Assembly (NCBI GenBank): GCA_964442745.1
Contig: CAYUAI010000023.1
Coordinates: 1-50,425 of the forward strand
Reading direction: 5' to 3'
From: CAYUAI01 sp964442745
GTDB lineage: Bacteria > Pseudomonadota > Gammaproteobacteria > S012-40
Length of the DNA stretch: 50,425 bases
Under the pieces are notes generated by a model. The model saw nothing but the letters and a program-made list of their open reading frames with translations, searched no databases and was not told the DNA's origin. The position numbers and the translations under genes were made by a program. Positions 8,811 through 17,900 of this stretch are shown here, piece by piece (the first letter of the stretch is position 1; every line of letters starts with the position of its first letter).

Positions 8811-9851
8811 ATGACGTTCGACTTTCCGATTCACCGTCGCACTATACACGCTCGAATCTGGCAAACTAGCCTACTGCTGACCAGCGGCTGGCTAGTCGGG
8901 TTGGTGCCTAACGTAACCTCGGCTCAAGACACCGCCACGCCCATCGAACACTCTATACCATCACCGCTGGCCATCCAGTCACTTTTATTAGATGGCGTCA
9001 CCATTGGCAAACGTGCCATCGTGGTCGGAGAGCGTGGCCATATCTTGATAAGTGACTCGCCCGATACCCAATGGGTACAACAGCAAACCCCCACTCAAGC
9101 CACGTTGACAGGGATTTATTTTGCGAATCCACAATTAGGCTGGGCGGTGGGTCATGACGCGATTATTCTGCGTACGCAAGATGGTGGGCACAACTGGCAG
9201 CGGGTTTATTATGACCCCGACGATGAGCGACCGTTACTCGATGTCTGGTTTAAAGACAAACAATACGGTTTTGCCATCGGTGCCTATGGCTTATTTTTAG
9301 AAACCCAAGATGGTGGCGATCAGTGGTCACCTCGGCAAATCATTGAAGAAGACTTTCATTTTAATCACATCAGCCACGCGGCCAATGGCAAATTGTATAT
9401 TGCCGCTGAGGCAGGCAATATCTATCGATCCGATGATCAAGGCCAAACCTGGCTCGCGTTGCCATCGCCTTATCATGGTTCTTTTTTTGGTAGCTTGCCA
9501 TTCGCTGACGATAGCCTATTGCTGTTTGGGCTGCGTGGCCAATTATACCGTTCTGAAAATAATGGCGACCATTGGCAAAAAATTGCGACGAATACCGAAG
9601 CCAGCTTAACCGAAGCCCGTATTCTGATGGATAACCGCATTATCATTGTCGGTCTAGCTGGCACCGTATTGCTTAGCCATGATCAAGGCCAGCGTTTTAC
9701 CCAATACCCACAAGCCGACCGTCAAGGTTTATCGCAAGTATTACAAACCAGCGATGCACGTATTATTTTAATCGGTGAAGCCGGTGTCAAATCGCTCACG
9801 CTTAACAGTGATACGGATAACACGCCGCTATCCCTGGAAAAAAACCAATGA
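8811..9851 (+). CDS. YCF48/Hcf136-type beta-propeller protein
   Basis: A 346-residue exported protein. A hydrophobic segment at residues 17-38 ending in TSA resembles a signal peptide. The body has repeated propeller blades with the YCF48/BNR pattern: GWAVGHDAIILRTQDGGHNW, GFAIGAYGLFLETQDGGDQW, IYRSDDQGQTW, LYRSENNGDHWQKI and VLLSHDQGQRF. Members assist assembly of large membrane complexes (Hcf136 in photosystem II) and accompany RND/MMPL transporters in many proteobacteria. The ATG at 8811 is favoured over a TTG at 8805; neither has a strong ribosome site. Its stop overlaps the next start as ATGA (9848-9851), so translation is probably coupled to the transporter. Confidence 0.82.
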   Translation: MTFDFPIHRRTIHARIWQTSLLLTSGWLVGLVPNVTSAQDTATPIEHSIPSPLAIQSLLLDGVTIGKRAIVVGERGHILISDSPDTQWVQQQTPTQATLTGIYFANPQLGWAVGHDAIILRTQDGGHNWQRVYYDPDDERPLLDVWFKDKQYGFAIGAYGLFLETQDGGDQWSPRQIIEEDFHFNHISHAANGKLYIAAEAGNIYRSDDQGQTWLALPSPYHGSFFGSLPFADDSLLLFGLRGQLYRSENNGDHWQKIATNTEASLTEARILMDNRIIIVGLAGTVLLSHDQGQRFTQYPQADRQGLSQVLQTSDARIILIGEAGVKSLTLNSDTDNTPLSLEKNQ

Positions 9852-12190
9852 ATGTTCGTGCGCTCATTGCCCGACTTGATCAGTTGATCTTTACTCATCG
9901 CCCCTGGGTCATTGGCCTGTTTGTCGTCATTACGGGTTACATGGCGTTATTTCTCGTGCCCAATACCCATATTGATGCGGGCTTTAGTAAGCAATTACCA
10001 CTCAAACACGAATACATGGCGACTTTTAGCCAATACCGACAAGAATTCGGTGGTGCCAATCGTATTCTAATCGCCTTGATGGCCAAACAAGGTGATATCT
10101 TTACGCCAGAATTTTTTGACACCCTCAAGCTCGCCACCGATGATGTATTTTTTTTACCGGGTGTCGATCGTACCCAAGTGCGTTCCTTATTCACCCCTAA
10201 TGTCCGCTTTACTGAAGTGGTCGAAGATGGCATCGCCGGGGGAAATGTCATTCCCGATGATTTTCAGACAACCCCGTCAGGCTTAGCTCAGGTACGCAAA
10301 AACATTCTCAAAGCCAACATTGTTGGCCGACTAGTCGCGAATGATTTCAGTGGTGCTATCATCAGTGCGCAATTACTCGAATTTGATCCCAATACCGGAG
10401 AACGCCTAGATTACATTCAAGTTGCGCATTTACTTGAACAAAATATTCGCGATAAGTACCAGCATCAAGTGGATATTCACATCATCGGTTTTGCCAAAGT
10501 CATTGGCGATATTTCTGACGGTACCACCCGCGTGGTATTATTTTTTGCGATCGCACTGTTAATCACTGCTCTACTGGTATTCTGCTACGCCCAATCATTT
10601 AAGTTCACCATGATCCCTTTGGTGTGCTCTTTGATTGCGGTGATTTGGCAACTGGGTTTATTGAATCTCTTGGGCTTTGGCATCGATCCCATGTCCATCC
10701 TGGTCCCTTTTCTCATCTTTGCCATCGGCATCAGTCACGGGGTACAAATGGTTAATGCCATGCGTGTTGAAATCGCTCAAGGCGCCACTAGCTTTGCTGC
10801 TGCTCGTGCCAGTTTTCGCCGTTTATTGATACCGGGCGGCATCGCCCTACTTAGTGACACCATCGGCTTTATCACCATTTTATTGATCGAGATCGAAGTT
10901 ATACAAGAAATGGCTATTACCGCCAGTCTCGGTGTTGCCGCTATTATTTTAACCAATCTCATTTTACTGCCCGTCTTGTTATCTTATCTACATATTAATA
11001 ACCATTATCGAAAAAAACTGGCTCAACGTTCTCAACTACTCACCCCCTTATGGCAAATACTCGCACATGCCGCTCAGCGGAAAACGGCCACCATCATATT
11101 GGTTATCGCGAGTCTATTGTTAGCCGTGGGTCTTTGGCAAGGCACCGATATTAAAATTGGAGATTTACATCGCGGTGTGCCTGAACTGCATAGCGATGCG
11201 CGTTACAACATGGATAGTGAAGTCATCAGTCAACGGTTTTCCATCGGCGTGGATCTTATTTCCGTCATTGTCGAAAGCGTGCCCGACGCCTGTATCGACT
11301 ATCATATCATGACCCAAATTGATCGCTTCGCCTGGCACATGCGCAACATTCCAGGCGTGCAATCGGTCATTGATTTACCGGATATCGCCAAAGTTATTAA
11401 CGCGGGTTGGAATGAGGGTAGTCTCAAGTGGCGAGTTTTGCCCCGCCATCCATCCACCTTAGTACAAGCCATCTCTTACATTCCCACCAGTAGCGGCTTA
11501 TTAAATCGTGATTGCAGCGTCATGCCGGTACTGATTTTCACCACCGACCACAAAGCAGAAACCATTGCTCGAATTGTCACCGCCGTCAAACAATACCGGA
11601 AACAATACCACTCGGATGAGATCACATTTAAATTAGCTGCTGGCAACGTCGGGGTCATGGCCGCCAGCAATGAAGCCGTACAAGCAGCCCAGTTTCCGAT
11701 GCTATTATATGTCTTTGGCGCCATCATTGTGCTGTGCTTAGTGACCTTCCGATCCATTCGGGCCACCTTATGCATTGTTTTACCACTCGGACTCGTCTCG
11801 TTATTAGCCTACGCGCTTATGAGCCAGCTCCAAATTGGACTCAAGGTTAACACCTTGCCCGTCGTCGCCTTAGGCATTGGCATCGGTGTGGATTATGGCA
11901 TCTACATCTACAGCTGTTTTCAACACTATCTCAAACAAGGAAAATCCGTCGCTACCGCCTACCGCGAAACCCTGAGCATCACCGGTAACGGCGTGCTATT
12001 TACCGGCATTACCCTCGCCATCGGCGTCGCTACCTGGATGTTTTCCCCCCTAAAATTCCAAGCCGACATGGGCATCTTGCTCACCTTCATGTTCTTAGTC
12101 AACATGCTCGGCGCCATTATCTTATTACCGGCACTGGCAAGCTGGATGTTGCCGACACAAGGGACTAACGCTTCATTGAAGGAGAAATAA
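9848..12190 (+). CDS. MMPL/RND-superfamily transporter
   Basis: A 780-residue inner-membrane transporter with the duplicated RND plan. TM1 is at 20-38, a periplasmic domain spans about 40-225, and TM helices lie at about 226-248, 253-277, 282-304, 327-348 and 354-381. The second half repeats this: TM at 413-431, a periplasmic domain 435-612, and helices at 615-635, 640-662, 668-690, 714-735 and 742-768. Signature blocks are FAIGISHGVQMVNAM in the first half and GIGIGVDYGIYIYS in the second; the Asp is the usual proton-relay position in MMPL proteins. Family members export hopanoids, mycolates, sterols or other lipids. Start and preceding stop overlap (ATGA). It closes the cluster. Confidence 0.88.
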   Translation: MNVRALIARLDQLIFTHRPWVIGLFVVITGYMALFLVPNTHIDAGFSKQLPLKHEYMATFSQYRQEFGGANRILIALMAKQGDIFTPEFFDTLKLATDDVFFLPGVDRTQVRSLFTPNVRFTEVVEDGIAGGNVIPDDFQTTPSGLAQVRKNILKANIVGRLVANDFSGAIISAQLLEFDPNTGERLDYIQVAHLLEQNIRDKYQHQVDIHIIGFAKVIGDISDGTTRVVLFFAIALLITALLVFCYAQSFKFTMIPLVCSLIAVIWQLGLLNLLGFGIDPMSILVPFLIFAIGISHGVQMVNAMRVEIAQGATSFAAARASFRRLLIPGGIALLSDTIGFITILLIEIEVIQEMAITASLGVAAIILTNLILLPVLLSYLHINNHYRKKLAQRSQLLTPLWQILAHAAQRKTATIILVIASLLLAVGLWQGTDIKIGDLHRGVPELHSDARYNMDSEVISQRFSIGVDLISVIVESVPDACIDYHIMTQIDRFAWHMRNIPGVQSVIDLPDIAKVINAGWNEGSLKWRVLPRHPSTLVQAISYIPTSSGLLNRDCSVMPVLIFTTDHKAETIARIVTAVKQYRKQYHSDEITFKLAAGNVGVMAASNEAVQAAQFPMLLYVFGAIIVLCLVTFRSIRATLCIVLPLGLVSLLAYALMSQLQIGLKVNTLPVVALGIGIGVDYGIYIYSCFQHYLKQGKSVATAYRETLSITGNGVLFTGITLAIGVATWMFSPLKFQADMGILLTFMFLVNMLGAIILLPALASWMLPTQGTNASLKEK

Positions 12191-12253
12191 ATTCGTGATA
12201 GCTGGCTTACGTATCAGTATGGAATAATGCTTTCTTAATATTTTAGTTTTTAT

Positions 12254-13045
12254 ATGCTTATTTTACGTTGGTTTTTTTTATTATCTATCATTTTAGTCTT
12301 TTTACCGTCTATTTCACTCGCATCGCCATATTCGCTGAATTGGAAAAACGAACGATGGTATCTCGCAGCTGGCGGAACGATGTCATTAATAGGTAAGTAT
12401 AATGACAGTAAACGAGGCAAGTTGGATACGGCTGATGTGGCTAATTTGGATCGTTCAGATATTCCTGCGTTTGAACGATCATATGCAGGTCGCTGGAATA
12501 CGACGGCACAGGATATTAGTGATGGGTTTTTATTACTCGGTTTTGTTTCACCATTGTCAATGTTGTTGACTGAAAAACATCAATGGCAATCAATCGGTAT
12601 GTTATATCTCGAAACATTTGCGATCAGTTTCGGTGGGATGGCACTGGTAAAAGGCTCGGTCACTCGTTATCGGCCTTATGCTTATGGATCTGATGCTCCC
12701 GAAAGTGCATTAAATGACAAAAAGACAGCGCGTTCATTTTTCTCCGGCCATGCCTCAACAATCACAACAGGGTTTATTTTTTCGGCAAAAGTATTTTCAG
12801 ACTACTATCCGAATTCCAAATTTAAAACCCATGTTTGGACAGCCGCCATTGCTGGCTCGATCATGGGCAGCTGGATGAGGGTTGAAGGTGGAATGCATTT
12901 TCCTTCTGATGTCGTGATTGGTATGATGTGGGGGGCTCTCGTGGGTTATTCAGTCCCCGAATTTCATTTGAAAAAGCGAACCTTTACCTATTTACCATTT
13001 GCAGATGAGCGATCGGCTAGTATCCGATTTTTCCATGTTTTTTAA
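12254..13045 (+). CDS. PAP2-superfamily membrane-associated phosphatase
   Basis: A 263-residue phosphatase with an N-terminal signal or TM segment (residues 1-23). All three PAP2 motifs are present: KGSVTRYRP (KxxxxxxRP), FFSGHAS (PSGH-type with Ser/Gly/His) and RVEGGMHFPSD (RxxxxxHxxxD, catalytic His and Asp). Relatives dephosphorylate phosphatidic acid, undecaprenyl pyrophosphate or lipid A. It lies 63 bases after the RND gene on the same strand with no obvious ribosome site, so it may or may not belong to that cluster; its base composition is G/T-rich, unlike the C-rich cluster genes. The substrate cannot be deduced. Confidence 0.85.
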   Translation: MLILRWFFLLSIILVFLPSISLASPYSLNWKNERWYLAAGGTMSLIGKYNDSKRGKLDTADVANLDRSDIPAFERSYAGRWNTTAQDISDGFLLLGFVSPLSMLLTEKHQWQSIGMLYLETFAISFGGMALVKGSVTRYRPYAYGSDAPESALNDKKTARSFFSGHASTITTGFIFSAKVFSDYYPNSKFKTHVWTAAIAGSIMGSWMRVEGGMHFPSDVVIGMMWGALVGYSVPEFHLKKRTFTYLPFADERSASIRFFHVF

Positions 13046-13053
13046 TAACGTGT

Positions 13054-13854
13054 TTAAAGTTTTGTATTATTCTCAAACGATTTTCTTTTTCCGAAAAAAC
13101 CAAATCCAACGAAACCCAACCCTAGCAACGCAAGCGAAGTAGGTTCGGGAACAGAGTTCGAGTTAGGCACATCAATGTCACCGACAACACCGAAACGAAT
13201 GTTATCGACAGCAAACCCCGCTGGCTCATCACCAATCAGGTCCAGGAATACACCGGCAATAGATTCGCTCTCATCCTCAGTGATCAGACCCAGAAATTCA
13301 ATCCCTCCACTTTCATTTGAGACAGAGCCAAGCAAACGACCATTCCGATCGAAGGCGGTAATAGCGGTAGACGATATGGCGTTGAAGAACCCGCCATCGA
13401 AGCCGACACCAAGCTGATCTTTGTCAAATAGAATGGCAATGGGACCGTTAAACAGGGGTGAACCTGAGAGTACTGGCGATGTTGGATTGTCACCATCGAT
13501 GACGATGGAAGTGTCCGGTGAATTCAGATCGAGTGAGAGCGTAGCCCCACTAGGCGAACCGATCACGCAGGCCGCCGCAGAGGCCCCAGGGCAATCTATT
13601 GCAGGGGTGGTACTTAAAGACTGTCCGGAGAAAAACCCATCGAAAGTGACTTCGGGATCCCTCGCCTCGCCACCATAGGTAACGGGCGCGTAGATTGGAT
13701 TGATGGTTCCTACTGCAAATTCAGAGAATGTAATCAAGCCTGAACCAGCGTTAAAGTCACCTTCATTCACACGGATCACACCTGAGTTAGCTGACATCGC
13801 TGATAAGATAAGGAAAACTCCTGTAATTGCTGCAGAAATGTGCTTAGATTTCAT
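13054..13854 (-). CDS. PEP-CTERM sorting-domain exported protein
   Basis: A 266-residue secreted protein of unknown function. A signal peptide covers residues 1-24 (KSKHISAAITGVFLILSAM). The C-terminus carries the tripartite PEP-CTERM signal: VPEPTS, a hydrophobic helix LALLGLGFVGFGFFG and basic KRK. This tag is processed by an exosortase (EpsH/XrtA), usually in species that make an exopolysaccharide. The central part (EFAVGT ... VTFDGFFSG ... AVDNIRFG) resembles a beta-sandwich lectin-like fold often seen in such proteins. The ATG at 13854 is preferred over a TTG at 13860 because AGGATAA precedes it. It is convergent with the PAP2 gene. No exosortase is visible in the window. Confidence 0.85.
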   Translation of the reverse strand: MKSKHISAAITGVFLILSAMSANSGVIRVNEGDFNAGSGLITFSEFAVGTINPIYAPVTYGGEARDPEVTFDGFFSGQSLSTTPAIDCPGASAAACVIGSPSGATLSLDLNSPDTSIVIDGDNPTSPVLSGSPLFNGPIAILFDKDQLGVGFDGGFFNAISSTAITAFDRNGRLLGSVSNESGGIEFLGLITEDESESIAGVFLDLIGDEPAGFAVDNIRFGVVGDIDVPNSNSVPEPTSLALLGLGFVGFGFFGKRKSFENNTKL

Positions 13855-14083
13855 TTTCAATTATCCTAAATTGTTGTTAGAAATATTTCAAAAATGCAAC
13901 GAACAATATATTCGGCGATAATATTAATATGCATAGAGTAAGCCAACAAAGTATTGAAGGGGTTATTCAAACCATCGGATAAAAGGGTGAAAAGGCGTTT
14001 GCTTATTACTGCTCAATTATTTAGACTGAGTTTGACGAATTTTAATGGCGATATTTGCATCGCAGTAGGTTAAAAAATCACAG

Positions 14084-15559
14084 ATGGCCACCCAACACAT
14101 CGAGACACTCAAACAGTTTTTTGAAGCACCTCGCCCGCCAACAACCCAATCAGCCCAACAAACCGCGGTGGCACTTTATCAACGCGTTGTGCAACAGGTA
14201 CCTGCCTATGCGCAATTTTTATGTGATCAAGGCGTTACCGACCCCAGCGCGATTTCCGTCGATACTTTTTCGCAGTTACCATGGGTCACCAAACAGAATT
14301 ACGTCAATAGCTATCCATTGCCTGAGCGGTGTTGGGACGGTAAATTGGCACAATGTGAGTTTGTTGCATTCTCATCCGGCTCCACGGGTACTCCGAGCTT
14401 ATGGCCACGTTCATTAAACCATGAGATCGCCATTGCCGAGCGTTTTGATGCCGTCTTTCGTGATAGCTTTCAAGCCCATCAAAAGCCGACTTTAGCGGTA
14501 GTATGTTTTGCACTGGGGACTTGGGTTGGCGGTATGTTTACTAGTTTCTGTTTGCGTTACTTGGCGCAAAAAGGTTACCCTATTACGCTTGTGACACCGG
14601 GCAATAATAAGACCGAAATCTTGCGCGTGATTAAGCAGCTCAGTCCTTTCTTTGAACAAACGGTATTGCTGGGTTATCCGCCGTTTGTTAAAGATGTGGT
14701 TGATAGCGGTCATACCGAAAATATTGACTGGCCCGCTTTTCAAATCAAGTTAGTTTTTGCCGGTGAAGTCTTTAGTGAAGAATGGCGTGGATTAATGTAT
14801 CAACGGCTTGGTGCAAATGATCCCTATCACGATAGTGCCACTTTATACGGTACCGCCGATGCCGGTGTACTCGGCAATGAGACACCACTGAGTATTTGTA
14901 TCCGTCAATATCTTGCCAAACATCCCGACGTATCACGAGCACTGTTTGGCGAATCACGTTTGCCAACCTTAGTGCAATATGATCCCCAGCAGCGGTATTT
15001 CGAAGTCACACCAGAACACACGCTAGTCATCACCGGAGATAACGGGGTTCCGTTAATCCGCTACCATATTGCCGATAAAGGCGGTATTTTTAGTTGCCAG
15101 GAACTACTGCAGCGTTTGCAAGAACACGGGTTTGATCCCATGGCTGAATTGTCGGCCACAAAAAAACCTTCATCCGATCCGTTCGTTTATGTCTTTGGTC
15201 GCGCCGATTTCACGGTGTCATTTTTTGGTGCCAATATTTATCCGGAAAATATTTCTGTGGCATTAGAGCAACCCAACACCGCTTGCTGGGCCACTGGAAA
15301 ATTCGTATTAAGTGTGAAATCGGAGGCACAAACGCCTCATTTATCCATTGCTATCGAGTTATTGCCCAACGTCACCGCCGCCGAAGTCGATCAACAAAAA
15401 CTCACTGATAGCATTATTCGAGAGCTGAAACGGCTTAATAGCGAATTTGCCAATTATGTCCCCGAAGCGTATCAAACACCACAAATCAGCCTGCACCCTT
15501 TTGCTGATCCAGATTATTTTCCGGTGGGGATTAAACATCGCTACACGCGAAAAACCTAA
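14084..15559 (+). CDS. PaaK-like AMP-forming adenylate/CoA ligase
   Basis: A 491-residue member of the ANL superfamily, closest in pattern to the phenylacetate-CoA ligase family. Evidence: the phosphate-binding loop FVAFSSGSTGTPS (about residues 91-103), the YGTADAGVLGNETPLS block (adenine/acyl pocket), and GRADFTVSFFGANIYPENI near the hinge, followed by a complete C-terminal domain. Such enzymes activate an acid with ATP, usually to a CoA thioester. The acid here is unknown: no phenylacetate-catabolism genes are nearby. The gene stands alone, 223 bases from the divergent PEP-CTERM gene and convergent with fccB. At 491 residues it is longer than typical PaaK (about 440). Confidence 0.75.
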   Translation: MATQHIETLKQFFEAPRPPTTQSAQQTAVALYQRVVQQVPAYAQFLCDQGVTDPSAISVDTFSQLPWVTKQNYVNSYPLPERCWDGKLAQCEFVAFSSGSTGTPSLWPRSLNHEIAIAERFDAVFRDSFQAHQKPTLAVVCFALGTWVGGMFTSFCLRYLAQKGYPITLVTPGNNKTEILRVIKQLSPFFEQTVLLGYPPFVKDVVDSGHTENIDWPAFQIKLVFAGEVFSEEWRGLMYQRLGANDPYHDSATLYGTADAGVLGNETPLSICIRQYLAKHPDVSRALFGESRLPTLVQYDPQQRYFEVTPEHTLVITGDNGVPLIRYHIADKGGIFSCQELLQRLQEHGFDPMAELSATKKPSSDPFVYVFGRADFTVSFFGANIYPENISVALEQPNTACWATGKFVLSVKSEAQTPHLSIAIELLPNVTAAEVDQQKLTDSIIRELKRLNSEFANYVPEAYQTPQISLHPFADPDYFPVGIKHRYTRKT

Positions 15560-15574
15560 GAAGCACTAGCGTTG

Positions 15575-15610
15575 ATCTATTTCTGCAAGCGGCAGACTTG
15601 CAGAGTAGAT
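15575..15610. terminator. Hairpin between convergent genes, probable bidirectional terminator
   Basis: ATCTA-TT-TCTGCAAG, loop CGGCAGA, CTTGCAGA-G-TAGAT: an 8-bp and a 5-bp stem separated by a small internal loop, located 15 bases after the PaaK-like stop and 63 bases from the fccB stop. There is no strong T run. Confidence 0.45.
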
Positions 15611-15672
15611 TAAACGCACTCATCATGAATAAAGCCGCTTTGAATAAGCTATTTTTGCCCGTCGCGTTTAAC

Positions 15673-16971
15673 TCAAGAAAAAGTATCGGCAATAATACTG
15701 GTATACCAGCCTTGAGTATAGCGTGCTTCCGTTTTGCGAAAGGCGAGATCCGCTTCTTTAGGACTCACTCCACCAGAGCCTTTTACCGGGACAATTTGAT
15801 TATTATTTAGCCGATATACCGCCGCAACAGAAATCGCGTAGTCCGGTCCGAGCAAGCTGTAGCAGGTATTATTATAGGTTGGCTCAGGCATATCAATTTG
15901 ATTGAAACGGCTCACGATAGCAGCGGCACAGACTTTAGCTTGGCTATTGGCAGAAAATCCCGATTTAGGCATCGCTCCGGCTAAACTCGCATCGCCAATC
16001 ACATAAATGTCTTTATGTAAGCTTGATTCAAACGTTTTTTGATTCACTGGACACCATCCCGTTTGATCGACTAAACCGGCTTGATGGGCAATCAGCCCCG
16101 CTTTTTGTGGAGGAATGACATTCAATATATCGGCCTTAACGACATCGCCAAGTTCATTGAATAAAGTGCGGGCTTGGGTGTCAACTTCGGTAATACGTCC
16201 ACCCATGGTCCCGTCAACCCACTCAATCATTCCTAGATATAAAGTTTTCCAGCCTTGCATGAATAAAGCTTGTTTGGAAAATTTTGCTTTTGAATCCATG
16301 ATGATAATTTTGGATTTTGGTTTATGCGATTTTAAATAGTGTGCCATCATGCTGGCTCTTTCATAAGGTCCAGGCGGACAGCGAAAGGGGTTAGCCGGGG
16401 CTGAAATAACAACAGTACCACCATCTTTCATGGCCTGTAATTCCTTTTGCAACATCAGCGTTTGCTCACCCGCCTTCCAGGCATGAGGCATGATACGACT
16501 GGCCGCCGCATCATAACCTTCAATTTCATTCCACTTAAAATCAATACCTGGTGACACAATGAGGTAATCATATGGGTAGGTTTTTTTATGCTGAGTGACT
16601 ACCGTATGCTTGACTGAGTCAATTTCAGTTACTTCCGCGTGCACCACATGAACGCCGTGTTTATTGGCCAAATTTGTGTAATCATGCGTAATTGAATTGA
16701 AAGTGCGCAATCCGCCCAGCACTAAATTACTAAATGGACAAGTGACATATTTTTCAGCGCGTTCAATGAGGGTAACTTCTATATTCGGGTCATAGCGACG
16801 AATATATTTTGCACATGTGGCGCCCCCAAATCCACCGCCCACAATCACCACGCGGCCCATTTTTTTCATATTACTCAGTGCATAATTTGGCCAGACTAAG
16901 GTACTTAGTGCTGCACTCGTCAACGTTAATCCAGAGCGATATAAAAAATCGCGACGACTGATCGTTTTCAT
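15673..16971 (-). CDS. fccB: Sulfide dehydrogenase (flavocytochrome c) flavoprotein subunit
   Basis: A 432-residue periplasmic FAD protein that oxidises sulfide and passes electrons to a c-type cytochrome. A Tat signal (SRRDFLYRSGLTL) begins at about residue 5. FAD binding is shown by VVIVGGGFGGATCAKYI near residues 41-57 and by GDASLAGAMPKSGFSANSQA near the C-terminal third. The conserved TCPFSNLVLGG block and GWCPVNQKTFES carry cysteines in positions typical of FccB/SoxF. The ATG at 16971 has AAGGAG 8 bases upstream; a GTG at 16977 is too close to it. Its partner cytochrome gene lies 47 bases upstream on the same strand, so the pair is an operon fccA-fccB. Confidence 0.88.
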   Translation of the reverse strand: MKTISRRDFLYRSGLTLTSAALSTLVWPNYALSNMKKMGRVVIVGGGFGGATCAKYIRRYDPNIEVTLIERAEKYVTCPFSNLVLGGLRTFNSITHDYTNLANKHGVHVVHAEVTEIDSVKHTVVTQHKKTYPYDYLIVSPGIDFKWNEIEGYDAAASRIMPHAWKAGEQTLMLQKELQAMKDGGTVVISAPANPFRCPPGPYERASMMAHYLKSHKPKSKIIIMDSKAKFSKQALFMQGWKTLYLGMIEWVDGTMGGRITEVDTQARTLFNELGDVVKADILNVIPPQKAGLIAHQAGLVDQTGWCPVNQKTFESSLHKDIYVIGDASLAGAMPKSGFSANSQAKVCAAAIVSRFNQIDMPEPTYNNTCYSLLGPDYAISVAAVYRLNNNQIVPVKGSGGVSPKEADLAFRKTEARYTQGWYTSIIADTFS

Positions 16972-17018
16972 TATCACTACTCCTTGTTCTAATTTAAAAG
17001 GTTGTGTTGTGCGAGATC

Positions 17019-17333
17019 CTATTGCTTTGAGAAATAGTCAGCCAAGCGTTTAATATCGTCATCTGAATAACCTATGGCATGACGTATCATGACCGTGGAC
17101 GGACGGCTACCATTTCTAAAGGCATGCATAGTTTCGATGAAATAATTGACTGATTTTCCAGCAATACTAGGAATGGAATCCGCACTTTTGCCGTCAGTCC
17201 CATGACAGGCTGCACAACTATTGCTAAGCATCGTGGTGCGATTAACGGTTTGAGCAAAACTGAGTGAACAAAATAAACTCATTATTAAATAAATGATAGG
17301 TAGCGTAATATTAACAATCGATGGAGTTTTCAT
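17019..17333 (-). CDS. fccA: Class I cytochrome c, FccA-like electron acceptor subunit
   Basis: A 104-residue exported monohaem cytochrome c. A signal peptide (residues 1-28, ending SLSFA) is followed by one haem site, CAACHG, a SIPSIAGKS segment, and a C-terminal helix YSDDDIKRLADYFSKQ typical of small class I cytochromes. A methionine near the C-terminal half (ML or MIRHAIGY) may be the sixth ligand. It would take electrons from the FccB flavin. Single-haem FccA proteins are known, whereas the Allochromatium subunit has two haems. The start at 17333 is chosen because AAGGA lies 8 bases upstream; upstream in-frame codons lack a ribosome site. Confidence 0.82.
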   Translation of the reverse strand: MKTPSIVNITLPIIYLIMSLFCSLSFAQTVNRTTMLSNSCAACHGTDGKSADSIPSIAGKSVNYFIETMHAFRNGSRPSTVMIRHAIGYSDDDIKRLADYFSKQ

Positions 17334-17369
17334 ACTTTGCATCCTTACATTATCATGAATCACAACCAT

Positions 17370-17900
17370 CGATTATAACATGAAAAATTCATTTATCCGA
17401 AACGTTTGAAATTTAGGTATTGAGTGCAAGACCTATTTTATTCTGGCTTGGCGAAACGACAAGTATACTCAGCACGGTTATAAACTGGGGTTGTCGCGCC
17501 CAGATTTAGGTTAGATTTGACCGATCTGATGGACGACTGCATGGAAGCAGGAGGTAGAGCAACGCAGGAGCAGCTTGCCGAGCGAAACCGGGAGGTGATT
17601 GTGCCGCCCATTCTTAATGTAATGATGGCTCGTTTTTTGTGAGAAGTACTACATAATTCCCTTAAATTTTTCTATTAACGCATAACTTATTGAAAGATAA
17701 GTGGCACTCCTTTTAAAGCTCAAAATATTATTGCCGATACGGATACTGATCAACCATAACTGTTATTTATCACAATATGTTGGCTATTTATTGTTTGGTC
17801 AATATGGCAGGGGATCATGGCGGGATTGCACAAGATTCCAATGAATTGGTTGGTGGGCTTTAAACTTTAAATTTTTATTTTTTAATCTGGGAGTCAATAG
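17370..17900. other. Intergenic region upstream of the giant lipoprotein; contains a small repeat relic
   Basis: A 530-base gap between divergent genes. At 17529-17642 an ATG opens a 37-codon reading (MDDCMEAGGR..., then ERNREVIVPPILN..., ending MMARFL) with no ribosome site. Its core matches the relic at 1704-1718 on the opposite strand. I treat it as a fragment of a dispersed element, not as a gene. From 17645 to 17880 the sequence is AT-rich and should hold the promoter for the lipoprotein; no convincing -35/-10 pair was found. Confidence 0.4.

Noticed and set aside
17370..17900. Replication origin near the skew change
   Set aside because: No cluster of DnaA boxes and no dnaA, gidA or parAB genes; only isolated weak matches such as TTTATCACA.
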